DNA of 64,000 nucleotides from Gammaproteobacteria bacterium (GCA_025356635.1 JANXRY010000024.1:1-64000); one strand, 5' to 3'. Numbered from the stretch's first letter, positions 1 to 10,245 are shown. Notes: generated by a model from the letters alone, not told the origin. Program-made: numbers and translations.

Positions 1-2
1 CG

Positions 3-1163
3 GAAGGACTCGGCCCGTGGACGCCGGTGATCAAGGGCGACAAGCTGTACGGGCGCGGCGGCGCCGACGATGGCTACGCCCTGTTCGGCTCGCTCGCGGC
101 GATCCAGGCCCTGCGCGACCAAGGCCATCCACACCAGCGCTGCGTGATTCTGATCGAAGCCTGCGAGGAATCTGGCAGCTATGACCTGCCCTTCTATGTG
201 GATCACCTGGCCGAACGCATCGGCACGCCTTCGCTGGTGGTTTGCCTCGACTCGGGTTGCGCCAATTACGACCAGCTCTGGTGCACGACGTCATTGCGCG
301 GGCTCGCCGGCGGCAACCTGCGCGTGAGCGTGCTTAGCGAAGGCGTGCATTCGGGCGATGCCTCCGGCATGGTGCCATCCAGCTTCCGGATCCTGCGGCA
401 ACTGCTGTCCCGGCTGGAAGACGCGGCGACTGGCGATATCCTTCCGCACGAACTGCAAGCAGCCATTCCCGACGATCGCCGCGCCCAGGCACAACGTGCG
501 GCCGAAGTCCTGGGCACGGCGGTCTACAACAAATTCCCCTGGCTCCCGGGCATGACGCCGATGGTTTCGGATCTCACCGAACTGGTGCTCAACCGCACTT
601 GGCGGCCGATGCTCTCGATCACCGGTGGCGAAGGCTTGCCGTCGCTGGGCAATGCCGGCAACGTACTGCGTCCATATTCGGCGGTGAAACTCAGCCTGCG
701 CTTGCCGCCAACGGTCAACCCGAAAATGGCGAGCGAGCTATTGCAACGCATGCTCACCGAAAACCCGCCGAACGGCGCAAAAGTGGAATTCGAAGTCGAA
801 AAATCTTCCATCGGCTGGAATGCTCCGGCGCTGGCGCCCTGGCTTGAACAGGCGATTGATCACGCCAGTCAGGATTGCTTCGGTGCGCCGGCCATGTATA
901 TGGGCGAAGGCGGCACGATTCCGTTCATGGGCATGCTCGGGGAAAAATTTCCGGGCGCGCAATTCATGATCACCGGCGTGCTCGGCCCACACTCGAATGC
1001 GCACGGCCCGAACGAATTCCTGCATATCCCCACCGGCAAGAAGGTCACCGCCGCAGTGGCTCGCGTGCTCGCCGAACATTGCCATGCCAGCGAAGCGGGT
1101 CTGACCCGTGGCGTCGGCGTACAGGCCGGCGAATCCTCGTTCGGCGACCACGGCTGCTGCTGA
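3..1163 (+). CDS. M20 family metallopeptidase, 5' end missing
   Basis: C-terminal 386 residues of an M20/M28-type zinc peptidase (ArgE/DapE/CPG2 clan, dipeptidase-like); the reading frame is open to the left edge, so the gene starts outside the window. Visible family features are the YGRGGADDGY stretch carrying the bridging Asp of the metal site, the EACEESGS motif with the catalytic Glu, a dimerisation or lid domain in the middle, and the C-terminal metal-ligand region around GPHSNAHGPNE. These enzymes hydrolyse small peptides or N-acyl amino acids in the cytoplasm; the substrate cannot be read from sequence. It converges on the epimerase gene with 19 bp between them. The family is secure, the exact activity is not. 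Confidence 0.85.
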   Translation, partial: EGLGPWTPVIKGDKLYGRGGADDGYALFGSLAAIQALRDQGHPHQRCVILIEACEESGSYDLPFYVDHLAERIGTPSLVVCLDSGCANYDQLWCTTSLRGLAGGNLRVSVLSEGVHSGDASGMVPSSFRILRQLLSRLEDAATGDILPHELQAAIPDDRRAQAQRAAEVLGTAVYNKFPWLPGMTPMVSDLTELVLNRTWRPMLSITGGEGLPSLGNAGNVLRPYSAVKLSLRLPPTVNPKMASELLQRMLTENPPNGAKVEFEVEKSSIGWNAPALAPWLEQAIDHASQDCFGAPAMYMGEGGTIPFMGMLGEKFPGAQFMITGVLGPHSNAHGPNEFLHIPTGKKVTAAVARVLAEHCHASEAGLTRGVGVQAGESSFGDHGCC

Positions 1164-1182
1164 TGCCGTGCTGGTGCGCGGT

Positions 1183-2190
1183 TCAGATGCCGTGGTATTC
1201 GCGGTACCAGCGCACGAAACTGGCGACGCCTTCTTCCACCGACACTGTCGGTTTGTAGCCGACGCCGGCGACGAGGTCGGACACATCGGCTTCGGTATCG
1301 GGCACGTCACCGGCTTGTAGCGGCAACATCTCCATCATGGCCTTGCGGCCCAGGCAGGATTCCAGCACTTCGATATAGCGCAGCAGTTCCACCGGCTGTT
1401 CGTTGCCGATGTTGTAGAGCCGGTAGGGCGCATTGCTGGTCGCCGGGTCGGGGGCGTTACCGTCCCAATCCTGATTCGCCGACGGCACCTGGTCGAGCGT
1501 GCGGATCACGCCTTCGACAATGTCGTCGATGTAGGTGAAGCTGCGCTTGTGCCGGCCATGGTTGAAGACCTTGATCGGTTCACCCGCGAGAATGGCTTTG
1601 GTGAACAGGAACAGGGCCATGTCCGGCCGGCCCCATGGGCCGTAGACCGTGAAAAAACGCAGGCCGGTACTGGCAATGCCGTAAAGATGCGCATAGCTGT
1701 GCGCCATCATCTCGTTGGCTTTCTTGCTCGCCGCGTACAGCGTGAGTGGATGTTCGGTGCCCTGGTGTTCGGAGAACGGCATCCGGGTGTTGGCGCCGTA
1801 AACCGAACTGGTGGACGCGAATACCAGGTGCTCGACGCCATGCGATCGGCAACCTTCAAGGATATGCAGGAAGCCCGTAACATTGCTGCTCACGTAAACA
1901 TGCGGATTCTCGGCGGCATAACGAACCCCAGCCTGTGCCGCAAGGTTGATCACCCGTTGCGGCTTGTGCGTGGCGAACATCGCTTCCACCGCTGCGCGAT
2001 CGGCGAGATCGGCGGTGATGTGCGTGTAATTCGGGTGCGCCATGAAGCGCGCGAGTCGCGCCTGCTTCAGGTTGACATCGTAGTAGTCGCTGAGATTGTC
2101 CAGGCCGATCACCTCGTCGCCGCGATCGAGCAGGCGCATGGCCACATGCGAACCGATGAAGCCGGCGGTGCCGGTGACCAGGACCCTCAT
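1183..2190 (-). CDS. NAD-dependent UDP-sugar 4-epimerase, CapI/LspL type
   Basis: Extended short-chain dehydrogenase of 335 residues. The Rossmann motif GxxGxxG is at residues 7-13 and the catalytic Tyr152-x3-Lys156 is in LYAASKKAN. The [16 protein letters not shown] block and the SSVYGANT stretch are typical of UDP-glucuronate 4-epimerases that make UDP-galacturonate for capsule or LPS. The ATG at 2190 overlaps the upstream dehydrogenase stop (TGATG) and follows GGGAGG; a GTG one codon earlier is also possible. Pairing with a UDP-sugar 6-dehydrogenase suggests consecutive oxidation and 4-epimerisation of one nucleotide sugar. It could instead act on UDP-GlcNAcA, as TviC/WbpP do. Confidence 0.87.
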   Translation of the reverse strand: MRVLVTGTAGFIGSHVAMRLLDRGDEVIGLDNLSDYYDVNLKQARLARFMAHPNYTHITADLADRAAVEAMFATHKPQRVINLAAQAGVRYAAENPHVYVSSNVTGFLHILEGCRSHGVEHLVFASTSSVYGANTRMPFSEHQGTEHPLTLYAASKKANEMMAHSYAHLYGIASTGLRFFTVYGPWGRPDMALFLFTKAILAGEPIKVFNHGRHKRSFTYIDDIVEGVIRTLDQVPSANQDWDGNAPDPATSNAPYRLYNIGNEQPVELLRYIEVLESCLGRKAMMEMLPLQAGDVPDTEADVSDLVAGVGYKPTVSVEEGVASFVRWYREYHGI

Positions 2191-3467
2191 CACAACCTCC
2201 CGTCGCTGGCGTCTTTCGGCAGCGCGGACTTGACGTCGTAGACCACGGCGTCCTTCTTGCCCAGCGCGCGAATGCCAGCAGCGCCCAGGGCAACGAACTG
2301 CCTATGCCCCACGGCGAGGACGACGGCATCGTAGGCGCCGGCCTCGGGCTCGGCGATCGGCGTCAACCCGTATTCATGATGCGCGTCTGCGGCATCCACC
2401 CAGGGGTCGTGCACATCGACGCGCACGCTGCATTCGACCAACTCGCGGACGATGTCCACGACGCGGGTATTGCGCAGGTCCGGGCAATTTTCCTTGAAGG
2501 CCAAGCCCAGCACCAGCGCACGCGCGTTGGCCGGATTGATGCCCTTGCGCAGCATCAGGCGCACGACCTGGCTGGCGACATAGGCGCCCATGCCATCGTT
2601 GATGCGCCGGCCCGCGAGGATCACTTCGGGGTGATAACCCAGTTCCTGAGCCTTGTGCGTGAGGTAGTAAGGATCGACGCTGATGCAGTGACCGCCGACC
2701 AGGCCCGGCCGAAACGGCAGGAAATTCCACTTGGTGCCGGCCGCTTCCAGCACTTCCAGCGTATCGATGCCCATGCGGTTGAAGATCAACGCCAGCTCGT
2801 TGACCAGGGCGATGTTGAGGTCGCGCTGGGTATTCTCGATCACCTTCGCCGCTTCGGCCACGCGCATGCTGCTGGCCTTGTGCGTGCCGGCGGTGACGAT
2901 GTTCGCGTACAGCGCATCGACGAAATCGGCGGTGTCCGGCGTCGAACCGGAGGTCACCTTGCGAATGCTTGGAAGTCGGTGCTGCTTGTCGCCGGGATTG
3001 ATCCGCTCCGGGCTGTAGCCGCAAGTGAAATCTTCGTTGAAGCGCAGGCCTGAACCGTGCTCCAGGATCGGCACGCAGATTTCCTCGGTGCAGCCGGGAT
3101 AAACGGTGGATTCGTACACTACCACGTCGCCGCGCTTGAGCACGGCAGCGATCGTTGCGCTCGCTTGCTGCAATGGCGTGAGGTCGGGGCGCTTGGCGGC
3201 ATCGATCGGCGTGGGCACGGTGACGATGAAAACATTGCAGCCGCGAAGATCATCGCGCCGGTCGCTGAAAGCCAGTTGCGCAACCGCCTTGAGTTCTTCG
3301 CCATCGACTTCCAGCGTGCTGTCGCGGCCCGCGCGCAACTCGGCAATCCGATCCGGGCGGATGTCGAAACCGATCGTCGGAAACTTCCTGCCGAATTCGA
3401 CTGCCAGCGGCAGCCCGACATAGCCGAGGCCGATGATTGCTATCCTGGCGCTGCTCACAGAGTCCAT
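2190..3467 (-). CDS. tviB: Nucleotide-sugar 6-dehydrogenase, TviB/WbpO type
   Basis: UDP-sugar dehydrogenase of 425 residues that oxidises C6 of a UDP-hexose to a uronic acid with two NAD+. The N-terminal Rossmann motif GLGYVG is at residues 13-18, the [10 protein letters not shown] signature at 151-160, and the catalytic Cys261 in [11 protein letters not shown], followed by the C-terminal UDP-binding domain. The sequence looks closer to Vi-antigen TviB (UDP-GlcNAc or UDP-GalNAc dehydrogenase) than to Ugd. It is coupled to the downstream epimerase by a one-base stop/start overlap and lies 33 bp after cysN/C, so all four genes may be one transcript. The product probably feeds exopolysaccharide or O-antigen synthesis. 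Confidence 0.88.
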   Translation of the reverse strand: MDSVSSARIAIIGLGYVGLPLAVEFGRKFPTIGFDIRPDRIAELRAGRDSTLEVDGEELKAVAQLAFSDRRDDLRGCNVFIVTVPTPIDAAKRPDLTPLQQASATIAAVLKRGDVVVYESTVYPGCTEEICVPILEHGSGLRFNEDFTCGYSPERINPGDKQHRLPSIRKVTSGSTPDTADFVDALYANIVTAGTHKASSMRVAEAAKVIENTQRDLNIALVNELALIFNRMGIDTLEVLEAAGTKWNFLPFRPGLVGGHCISVDPYYLTHKAQELGYHPEVILAGRRINDGMGAYVASQVVRLMLRKGINPANARALVLGLAFKENCPDLRNTRVVDIVRELVECSVRVDVHDPWVDAADAHHEYGLTPIAEPEAGAYDAVVLAVGHRQFVALGAAGIRALGKKDAVVYDVKSALPKDASDGRL

Positions 3468-3500
3468 CGGAAGTTTCCTGTCACGACCGCGACCCGGTCT

Positions 3501-5390
3501 TCATGATTCCAGTGTCAACGCCCGCTCGGCTACCATTTCGGCAAGCCGAGTGGAGGCAAGGGCCGTAGTGTCGAGCACGAGTTCAGCGGCTTCTGGCCGT
3601 TCATAGGGCGAATCGATACCGGTGAAGTTCGGGATGCGTCCGGCACGCGCCTTGGCGTACAAACCCTTGACGTCGCGTTGTTCGCAAATTTCCATCGGCG
3701 TATCGACGAACACCTCGATGAATTCGCCCGGCGCAAAAAGGTCGCGCGCCATGCGCCGTTCGCTCCGGAACGGCGAAATGAACGAGACCAGCACGATCAG
3801 GCCGGCGTCGACCATGAGTTTCGCGACTTCGGCAACGCGGCGGATATTTTCAACGCGATCCTCATCGCTGAAACCGAGATCGTTATTCAAGCCATGGCGG
3901 ACGTTGTCGCCGTCGAGCAGATAAGTGTGGTGGCCGCTGGCGAGCAGACGCTTTTCGACCAGATTGGCGATCGTCGACTTGCCCGAACCGGACAGGCCGG
4001 TGAACCATAGGCAGCGCGGTACCTGGCCCTTGATCCGGGCGCGCGCGTTGCGATCAACATCGAGCGCCTGCCAATGCACGTTGGCAGCGCGGCGCAGGGA
4101 GAAATCGAGCATGCCGGCCGCGACGGTGGCGTTGCTCTGCCGGTCAATCAGGATGAAGCCGCCCAGGCTACGGTTCTCGGCATAGGACTCGAACGGGACC
4201 AGTTGGTCAAAGTGCAGGTTGCAATGACCGATTTCGTTGAGCTCCAGGCGCTTGGCGGCCAGGTGTTCCTGCGTGTTGATATCGACCTTGTGCTTGATCT
4301 CGGTTACCGTGGCGTTGACTGTGCGAGTGCCGACCTTGAGCCAGTAGGGCCGCCCCGGCAACAGCGGCAGATCGTTCATCCAGATCATGTGCGCAGCGAA
4401 CTGGTCGGACACCTCGGGTGGCCGCGAAGCAGTAGCAATGACATCGCCGCGACTGATGTCGATCTCGTCGCTCAACGACATCAGGACCGACTGGCCTTCG
4501 CCGGCACGCGTGATAGATTTTTCACCGAGCCACAAACCGCTCACGCGCGAATGTCGACCGGAACTGGCGCTGACAATTTCATCGCCTACGGAAACACTAC
4601 CAGTGGCGACCTGGCCGGCAAAGCCACGGAAATCCTGGTCCGGTCGGCACACCCATTGCACCGGCAGGCGGAATGCCGCGCTTGCATCGGCCGCGTCGAG
4701 CTCGACGCGATCCAGATGTTCGAGCAAGGTCGGGCCGGTGTACCAATAGGTTTTTTCGGAACGGGTAATGACGTTGTCGCCGGCCAACCCCGACATCGGG
4801 ATGCAGGTGACATGCGGAATGCCGAGTTGCGCCGCCAATTCGCGGTAAGCCTCTGCAATCGGCTCGAACACTTCCTGCGAATAGCTGACCAGGTCCATCT
4901 TGTTCACCGCCAGCACCACGTGGCGGATGCCGAGCAGCGCGGCGATATAGGTGTGCCGGCGCGTCTGTGTCAACAGGCCCTTGCGCGCATCGACCAGCAC
5001 CACCGCGAGGTCGGCCGTTGAGGCACCCGTCGCCATGTTGCGGGTGTACTGCTCGTGGCCGGGGCAGTCGGCGACGATGTAGCTGCGTCGGTCGGTGCTG
5101 AAATAACGGTAGGCGACGTCGATGGTGATGCCCTGTTCGCGCTCGGCCTCCAGGCCATCGAGCAGCAAGGCGTAATCCATCGCTTCGCCCTGGGTGCCGT
5201 GGCGCTTGCTGTCGCGCTCGAGCGCCGAGAGCTGGTCGTCGAAGAGGTTCTTGCTCTCGAACAGCAGGCGGCCGATCAAGGTGCTCTTGCCGTCGTCAAC
5301 GCTGCCGCAGGTGATGAAGCGCAGGCGCGGCTTGGCTTCATGCTGGCGCAGGTAGGCGGCGATATCCATGGCGGTTCCGGTGGTGGCCAT
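3501..5390 (-). CDS. cysN/C: Bifunctional sulfate adenylyltransferase large subunit / APS kinase
   Basis: Fusion of 629 residues. The N-terminal CysN GTPase (about 20-440) has the P-loop GSVDDGKS (29-36), DCPGH (108-112) and NKMD (163-166), and drives ATP sulfurylase. The C-terminal APS kinase (about 455-629) has its own P-loop GLSGSGKS (465-472) and makes PAPS. Together with CysD it converts sulfate to APS and then PAPS in the cytoplasm. The start overlaps the cysD stop by one base (TGATG), so translation is coupled. The fused form is the same architecture as rhizobial NodQ. No PAPS or sulfite reductase genes are visible nearby, so PAPS may serve cysteine synthesis or sulfation of a polysaccharide. 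Confidence 0.96.
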   Translation of the reverse strand: MATTGTAMDIAAYLRQHEAKPRLRFITCGSVDDGKSTLIGRLLFESKNLFDDQLSALERDSKRHGTQGEAMDYALLLDGLEAEREQGITIDVAYRYFSTDRRSYIVADCPGHEQYTRNMATGASTADLAVVLVDARKGLLTQTRRHTYIAALLGIRHVVLAVNKMDLVSYSQEVFEPIAEAYRELAAQLGIPHVTCIPMSGLAGDNVITRSEKTYWYTGPTLLEHLDRVELDAADASAAFRLPVQWVCRPDQDFRGFAGQVATGSVSVGDEIVSASSGRHSRVSGLWLGEKSITRAGEGQSVLMSLSDEIDISRGDVIATASRPPEVSDQFAAHMIWMNDLPLLPGRPYWLKVGTRTVNATVTEIKHKVDINTQEHLAAKRLELNEIGHCNLHFDQLVPFESYAENRSLGGFILIDRQSNATVAAGMLDFSLRRAANVHWQALDVDRNARARIKGQVPRCLWFTGLSGSGKSTIANLVEKRLLASGHHTYLLDGDNVRHGLNNDLGFSDEDRVENIRRVAEVAKLMVDAGLIVLVSFISPFRSERRMARDLFAPGEFIEVFVDTPMEICEQRDVKGLYAKARAGRIPNFTGIDSPYERPEAAELVLDTTALASTRLAEMVAERALTLES

Positions 5391-6298
5391 CAGAAATAGC
5401 CCTCTTGCTTCTTCTTCTCCATTGACGCGGTCGGATCGTGGTCGATCATCCGACCCTGGCGTTCGGAAGTACGGGCTACGAGCATCTCGCCAATGATGGC
5501 TTCGAGCGTGTCGGCATCGGATTCGAAGCCGCCGGTCAGTGGATAGCAGCCGAGCGTGCGGAAACGAACCCGTTTCATCATTGGCGTTTCACCGTCGTTG
5601 AGCGGCATACGCTCATCGTCCACCATAAGCAGGCCGCCGTCACGTTCGACCACCGGCCGCTCCTTGGCGAAATACAGCGGTACCACCGGGATGGCCTCGC
5701 GGAAGATGTACAGCCAGACGTCGAGCTCGGTCCAGTTCGACATCGGGAATACGCGCACGCTCTCGCCGGACTGGATGCGCGTGTTGTACAGGCTCCACAA
5801 CTCCGGCCGCTGGTTTTTCGGATCCCAGCGGTGCTGGGCGCTGCGGAACGAGAACATCCGCTCCTTGGCCCGCGATTTTTCCTCATCCCGGCGGGCGCCG
5901 CCAATCGCCGCATCATAGCGGCCGGCATCGAGCGCTTGCTTCAAGCCCTGCGTCTTCATGATGTCGGTGTGCACGGTGGCGCCGTGGCTGAACGGGCCGA
6001 TGCCCTGGCGCAAGCCGTCTTGATTGATGTGCACGCGCAGGTCGACGTTGTAGCGCGTGGTGATCTGGTCGCGGAAAGCGATCATCTCGCGAAACTTCCA
6101 GGTCGTGTCCACGTGCAGCAAGGGAATGGGTGGACGCGCCGGATGGAAGGCTTTCATAAGCAGGTGCAGCAATACCGAACTGTCCTTGCCGATCGAATAG
6201 AGCATCACCGGGTTGCGGAACTCGGCCGCGACCTCGCGCAGGATATGAATGCTCTCGGCCTCAAGGCGGTCGAGGTGGGACAGGGTTTCGTGGTTCAC
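5390..6298 (-). CDS. cysD: Sulfate adenylyltransferase subunit 2
   Basis: ATP sulfurylase catalytic subunit, 302 residues and full length. The PP-loop SIGKDSS (35-41) binds ATP, and the family stretches [15 protein letters not shown] and [12 protein letters not shown] (here with [10 protein letters not shown]) are present, as is the C-terminal [11 protein letters not shown] tail. It adenylylates sulfate to APS, with the reaction pulled forward by GTP hydrolysis in CysN. It is the first gene of the cysD-cysN/C pair and probably leads a transcript running into the sugar dehydrogenase and epimerase. The 97 bp upstream of it, towards manC, probably hold its promoter, but I see no convincing -35/-10 pair there. 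Confidence 0.96.
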   Translation of the reverse strand: MNHETLSHLDRLEAESIHILREVAAEFRNPVMLYSIGKDSSVLLHLLMKAFHPARPPIPLLHVDTTWKFREMIAFRDQITTRYNVDLRVHINQDGLRQGIGPFSHGATVHTDIMKTQGLKQALDAGRYDAAIGGARRDEEKSRAKERMFSFRSAQHRWDPKNQRPELWSLYNTRIQSGESVRVFPMSNWTELDVWLYIFREAIPVVPLYFAKERPVVERDGGLLMVDDERMPLNDGETPMMKRVRFRTLGCYPLTGGFESDADTLEAIIGEMLVARTSERQGRMIDHDPTASMEKKKQEGYF

Positions 6299-6395
6299 GT
6301 GTCTGGCTACCGGTTCGGGCCCGCCGCCGGGCGGCGAGCTGCAAGCGAACTGTCTATGTTAATGGAAGTTACTGGAAAAACCCGGCCGTACTGGC

Positions 6396-7805
6396 TCAGG
6401 AAGTCCGCCCGTAGGCGTCCTCGAAGCGGACGATGTCGTCCTCACCCAGGTAGGCGCCCGATTGCACTTCGATGATCTCCAGCGATTCACTGCCGGGGTT
6501 GTGCAACCGGTGCTTGCAGCCGATCGGGATATACGTGCTCTGGTTTTCGACCAGATCGAACACTTCCTCGTCGCGGGTGACCCGAGCGATACCGCGCACC
6601 ACGATCCAGTGTTCGGCGCGCTTGTGGTGCAGTTGCAGGGACAGGGTCGCGCCGGGCTTGACCATGATGCGTTTGACCTGGAAGCGCTCGCCGCGGTCGA
6701 CACCATCGTAGCTGCCCCAGGGACGATGTACTTTCCGGTGCAAGTTGGCCTGTGGGCGACTGTCGCGCTTGAGCCGGGAAACGATCGCCTTGACCTCTTG
6801 CACGCGATCCTTGTGCGCCACCAGCACAGCATCATCGGTATCGACCACGACGATGTCGTCCAGCCCGAGCAACGCGACCAGCCGGCCTTCGGCCATCACC
6901 AGCGTGTTGCGACAATCTTCGGCGATCACATCGCCACGATGGGCGTTGCCGGCAGCGTCCTGCTCAACCATGGCCCAGAGCGCCGACCAAGAGCCGACAT
7001 CGCTCCAGCCGACATCGATGGGCAGCACTTTCGCCGACGCGGTTTTTTCCATCACCGCGTAGTCGATCGAGTCGGACGGGCAGGCAGCGAAGGCCTCCTT
7101 GTCCAGGCGCAGGAAATCGACGTCGCGACGCGCCTTGGCCAATGCGACGCGGGCATGTTCGAGAATGTCCGGCCGCGAGCGGCCCAGTTCTTCGAGATAA
7201 CGCGAGGCCCGGAACGCGAACATGCCGCTGTTCCAGAAATATTCGCCACTGGCCACGTAGGCTTCGGCGGTGGCAAGATCGGGCTTCTCGACGAAGCGCT
7301 CAACCGCGCGCAGGCCAGCGCCGGGCACCGCCTTGATGTAGCCGTAGCCGGTCTCGGGCGCCGCCGGTACGATTCCGAAGGTCACCAGTGCACCGCTTTC
7401 AGCCGCTGGCAACGCGGCCAGCACCGCCGAACGGAAGCCCGCTTCGTCGGCGATCAGGTGATCGGAGGGGAGCACCAATAACACCGGATCGGAACCAGCG
7501 CTCATCGCCTGCAAGGCCGCGACCGCGATGGCCGGCGCAGTATTGCGGCCGACCGGCTCCAGGATCATTGCGGAAGGCGTTGCTCCGACTTGCTTGAGTT
7601 GTTCGGCGACCATGAAGCGATGCTCTTCGTTGGCAACCACCAGGGGCGACGCACAGGGCAGGCCATCGAGGCGTTGCCAGGTTCGTTGGAGCAAGGACAA
7701 CTCACCCAGCAGGGGCAGAAATTGCTTGGGGTAGGCCTCACGCGACAGTGGCCAGAGCCGGGTGCCGGAACCGCCGGAAAGCAGGACGGGAACGAAGGGA
7801 GTCAT
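6396..7805 (-). CDS. manC: Mannose-1-phosphate guanylyltransferase / mannose-6-phosphate isomerase
   Basis: Bifunctional type II PMI-GMP enzyme (XanB/AlgA/ManC), 469 residues from the ATG at 7805; a TTG four codons upstream is less likely. The N-terminal nucleotidyltransferase has GGSGTR (11-16) and the PKQFLPL lysine motif. The C-terminal cupin, about 350-469, includes QLHHKRAEHW with the zinc ligands of the isomerase. It makes GDP-mannose for exopolysaccharide, O-antigen or rhamnose/fucose precursors. It follows the same direction as the cys and dehydrogenase genes, about 97 bp upstream of cysD, and is divergent from amgK. Confidence 0.95.
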   Translation of the reverse strand: MTPFVPVLLSGGSGTRLWPLSREAYPKQFLPLLGELSLLQRTWQRLDGLPCASPLVVANEEHRFMVAEQLKQVGATPSAMILEPVGRNTAPAIAVAALQAMSAGSDPVLLVLPSDHLIADEAGFRSAVLAALPAAESGALVTFGIVPAAPETGYGYIKAVPGAGLRAVERFVEKPDLATAEAYVASGEYFWNSGMFAFRASRYLEELGRSRPDILEHARVALAKARRDVDFLRLDKEAFAACPSDSIDYAVMEKTASAKVLPIDVGWSDVGSWSALWAMVEQDAAGNAHRGDVIAEDCRNTLVMAEGRLVALLGLDDIVVVDTDDAVLVAHKDRVQEVKAIVSRLKRDSRPQANLHRKVHRPWGSYDGVDRGERFQVKRIMVKPGATLSLQLHHKRAEHWIVVRGIARVTRDEEVFDLVENQSTYIPIGCKHRLHNPGSESLEIIEVQSGAYLGEDDIVRFEDAYGRTS

Positions 7806-7830
7806 GAGCCGATTCAAGGAAGGGGTACGT

Positions 7831-7836
7831 TATGAT
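7831..7836 (+). promoter_or_regulatory. Candidate -10 box for amgK-murU
   Basis: TATGAT matches the sigma-70 -10 consensus at five of six positions and lies 42 bp before the amgK ATG in the 73 bp space between the divergent manC and amgK genes. No good -35 hexamer sits 16-18 bp upstream, so this is only a candidate. Confidence 0.35.
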
Positions 7837-7878
7837 GCCACGGCGTCTTTCCCTGAATAGCCACTGATTAGCCTGCCC

Positions 7879-8880
7879 ATGCAATTTCTGCCCCGCGAGG
7901 CGCAACGACTGGCCTGGACCCGCGCCGCCCTGGACGACCCGAACGCCCGGCTGAGCAGTGCTTCCGCCGACGCCAGCTTCCGCAGCTACTGGCGCTGCCA
8001 ATCCAACAGCCGCAGCCTGATCGTGATGGACGCGCCGCCGGACCGGGAAGACATCCGGCCCTGGATCGGCGTCGCCCGGCGCCTGGTCGAGGCCGGCCTG
8101 CATGCGCCGCTGGTGCTGGCCAGCGATGCCGAGTTGGGATTCGTACTGATGTCTGACCTCGGCGTGCGCACTTATTTGCCCGAACTCGACCACGAGCACG
8201 TTGATGCGCTCTACGGCGACGCGCTCGATGCCCTCTTCCGGATACAGGAAACAGCGGATTGCAGCGGCCTGCCCCATTACGACGAGAACCGGCTGATCGC
8301 CGAAATGGAACTGATGCCGGAATGGTTCCTGCAACGGCACCTGGGCCATACGCCCGAGTGCGAAGAATGGGACGTGATCGAAGTCGCGTTCCGCGCACTA
8401 GTCGATAGCGCCGAAATCCAGCCGCAGGTATTCGTGCATCGCGACTTTCATTCGCGCAACCTGATGGTTACATCGGCGAACAATCCCGGCATCATCGATT
8501 TCCAGGACGCAGTGCGCGGGCCGATCACGTACGACCTGGTGTCCTTGTTGCGCGACTGCTATATCGAATGGCCGGAAGCTCGCATGTATGCCTGGGTCGA
8601 TGGCTATCACGCACGCCTGGTCGCTGCTGGTCTTACCGATGTCGATGCCGGAACTTTCCGCCGCAGCTTCGACCTGATGGGCCTGCAACGGCACCTCAAG
8701 GTGCTCGGAATTTTCTGCCGGCTCTGGTATCGCGATGGCAAGGCCGGATATTTGAACGACTTGCCGCTGGTGTGGAAATACACGCGCGAGGTCGGCAAGC
8801 GCTACCCGGAAACCGCGCCGTTGATAGCGTTGATCGAACGCGCGATCGGCGATCGCGACATCACGTTGCCGCTCGCGTGA
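7879..8880 (+). CDS. amgK: N-acetylmuramate/N-acetylglucosamine anomeric kinase
   Basis: Aminoglycoside-phosphotransferase-fold sugar kinase, 333 residues. The catalytic loop HRDFHSRN (187-194) and the metal-binding IIDFQD (205-210) are intact. AmgK phosphorylates the anomeric carbon of MurNAc and GlcNAc, the first step of the recycling route that rebuilds UDP-MurNAc while bypassing MurA. The assignment rests on the adjoining murU, whose GTG start overlaps this gene's stop (GTGA), the standard amgK-murU arrangement in pseudomonads and xanthomonads. Without that neighbour it would only be called a phosphotransferase. Confidence 0.92.
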   Translation: MQFLPREAQRLAWTRAALDDPNARLSSASADASFRSYWRCQSNSRSLIVMDAPPDREDIRPWIGVARRLVEAGLHAPLVLASDAELGFVLMSDLGVRTYLPELDHEHVDALYGDALDALFRIQETADCSGLPHYDENRLIAEMELMPEWFLQRHLGHTPECEEWDVIEVAFRALVDSAEIQPQVFVHRDFHSRNLMVTSANNPGIIDFQDAVRGPITYDLVSLLRDCYIEWPEARMYAWVDGYHARLVAAGLTDVDAGTFRRSFDLMGLQRHLKVLGIFCRLWYRDGKAGYLNDLPLVWKYTREVGKRYPETAPLIALIERAIGDRDITLPLA

Positions 8881-9602
8881 AGGCCCTGATCTTCGCCGCC
8901 GGCAAGGGCGAGCGCATGCGCCCGCTCACCGAACGCACGCCCAAGCCGCTGCTGCCCGTCGGCGGCAAGCCACTAATTGTCTGGCATCTGGAAAAACTCT
9001 CGGCGATGGGTATCACCGACGTCGTGATCAATATCGCCTGGCTCGCCGAATGTTTCGAGCCTGCGCTGGGTGACGGCTCCCGTTGGGGTCTGCGCCTGCA
9101 CTACTCGCATGAAGGCACCGAGCCGCTGGAAACCGGCGGCGGCATGTTGCATGCGTTGGGCTTGCTCGGCGATGCGCCCTTTCTGGTGGTCAATGGCGAC
9201 ATCTGGACCGACTACGACTTCCATCGGCTGCCGCGCGAGCCATCGGGGCTTGCGCACCTGCTCATGGTCAACAACCCGCCGCAACATCCGCGCGGCGATT
9301 TCGCGCTCGACGACAATGGCCTCCTGCAAGCAGATGGCGCCGCCAAACTCACGTACGCCGGCATCGGCGTCTACCGCACGAACATTCTCGACCATTGGCG
9401 CACCATCATCGGCGATGCGCCGGGCACCGAGAAATTCCCTCCGCGCTTCAAGATCGTGCCGCTGCTGTGGGCGGCGATGGCGAACGGCCACGTCACCGGC
9501 GAATATCATGCCGGCGCCTGGGCCGATGTCGGCACGCCGGAGCGGCTCAGCGAACTGGACCGTCGCCTGTCGGCAGCAGCTGGCGCAGGAACGGCACCGT
9601 GA
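8877..9602 (+). CDS. murU: N-acetylmuramate alpha-1-phosphate uridylyltransferase
   Basis: Nucleotidyltransferase of 241 residues starting at the GTG that overlaps the amgK stop. The N-terminal motif GKGERMRP (9-16) and the nearby TPKPLLPVGGK form the nucleotide-binding signature, and VVNGDIWTDYDF carries the metal-binding Asp. It transfers UMP to MurNAc-1-phosphate, giving UDP-MurNAc, and confers intrinsic fosfomycin tolerance where studied. A much longer open frame extends upstream but is antisense-like padding inside amgK. Its 3' end overlaps the convergent hda gene by 56 bp. Confidence 0.93.
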   Translation: MKALIFAAGKGERMRPLTERTPKPLLPVGGKPLIVWHLEKLSAMGITDVVINIAWLAECFEPALGDGSRWGLRLHYSHEGTEPLETGGGMLHALGLLGDAPFLVVNGDIWTDYDFHRLPREPSGLAHLLMVNNPPQHPRGDFALDDNGLLQADGAAKLTYAGIGVYRTNILDHWRTIIGDAPGTEKFPPRFKIVPLLWAAMANGHVTGEYHAGAWADVGTPERLSELDRRLSAAAGAGTAP

Positions 9603-10245
9603 TCCTTCGCTGCGCCGCGAGGCTTTCGCGATCCAGGCGATCGAGTAGCGCGGTGAGCGTGCCGAGGTCGCGGCCGACGCGGCGGAAAAAATAATCGAGC
9701 ACGACGTCGTCGAGCTCCAGGCCGCGGCGCGCGGCGCGGCTCGTCAGCACTTCACGCCTTCCGGTTTCGTCGAGCGGCGCCACCGCCAGGCGCGTGCACT
9801 GTTCCAATCGCGACACCAGGTCGGGAACCACGAACGGCAGTGCAGTCGGCATCGCCGAGGCGGAATAAATCACGCGGGCACCGGCGGCGCGAGCGCGATT
9901 GTGGAAATGGAACAGCGCGACTTCGTCGTCGCGCTGGCCGGCGATCACGTCGATGCCGTCCAGGCAGACGAGCCCGGACGATTCGGCACCGACCAAGGCC
10001 TGTTCGATACATCCGGCGATGCTCGCGAGCGGAAAGTACGCGGCGCGTTGACCGCTGGCTTCCGCGCAGGCAGCCAGCAGCAAATGCGTCTTGCCGCTGC
10101 CTGCCGGACCGGCGAGATAGAGCCAGTCTTGTCGATCATCGCGTGCAACCGCTGCGACCAGGTCGCGCACGCCTTCAGCACCGATGAAATCCTGGAAACG
10201 CTGATCGGCCGGAAAGCGCAGCGCCAGCGGCAGCTGCGGGCTCAC
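9547..10245 (-). CDS. hda: DnaA regulatory inactivator Hda
   Basis: AAA+ protein of 232 residues, DnaA-like but without the DNA-binding domain IV. The N-terminal QLPLAL (residues 4-9) matches the clamp-binding motif of Hda, and the Walker A GPAGSGKT is at 46-53, with LVCLDGID as Walker B. Hda bound to the sliding clamp stimulates ATP hydrolysis by DnaA, preventing re-initiation. The GTG start overlaps the stop of the upstream transporter (GTGA), which argues against the 386-codon open frame that runs back through the transporter. The 3' end overlaps murU by 56 bp on the opposite strand. Confidence 0.92.
   Translation of the reverse strand: MSPQLPLALRFPADQRFQDFIGAEGVRDLVAAVARDDRQDWLYLAGPAGSGKTHLLLAACAEASGQRAAYFPLASIAGCIEQALVGAESSGLVCLDGIDVIAGQRDDEVALFHFHNRARAAGARVIYSASAMPTALPFVVPDLVSRLEQCTRLAVAPLDETGRREVLTSRAARRGLELDDVVLDYFFRRVGRDLGTLTALLDRLDRESLAAQRRITVPFLRQLLPTGDGPVR

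Noticed and set aside
6318-6345. GC-rich inverted repeat between cysD and manC as terminator
   Set aside because: The stem is short and no T-run follows on either strand.
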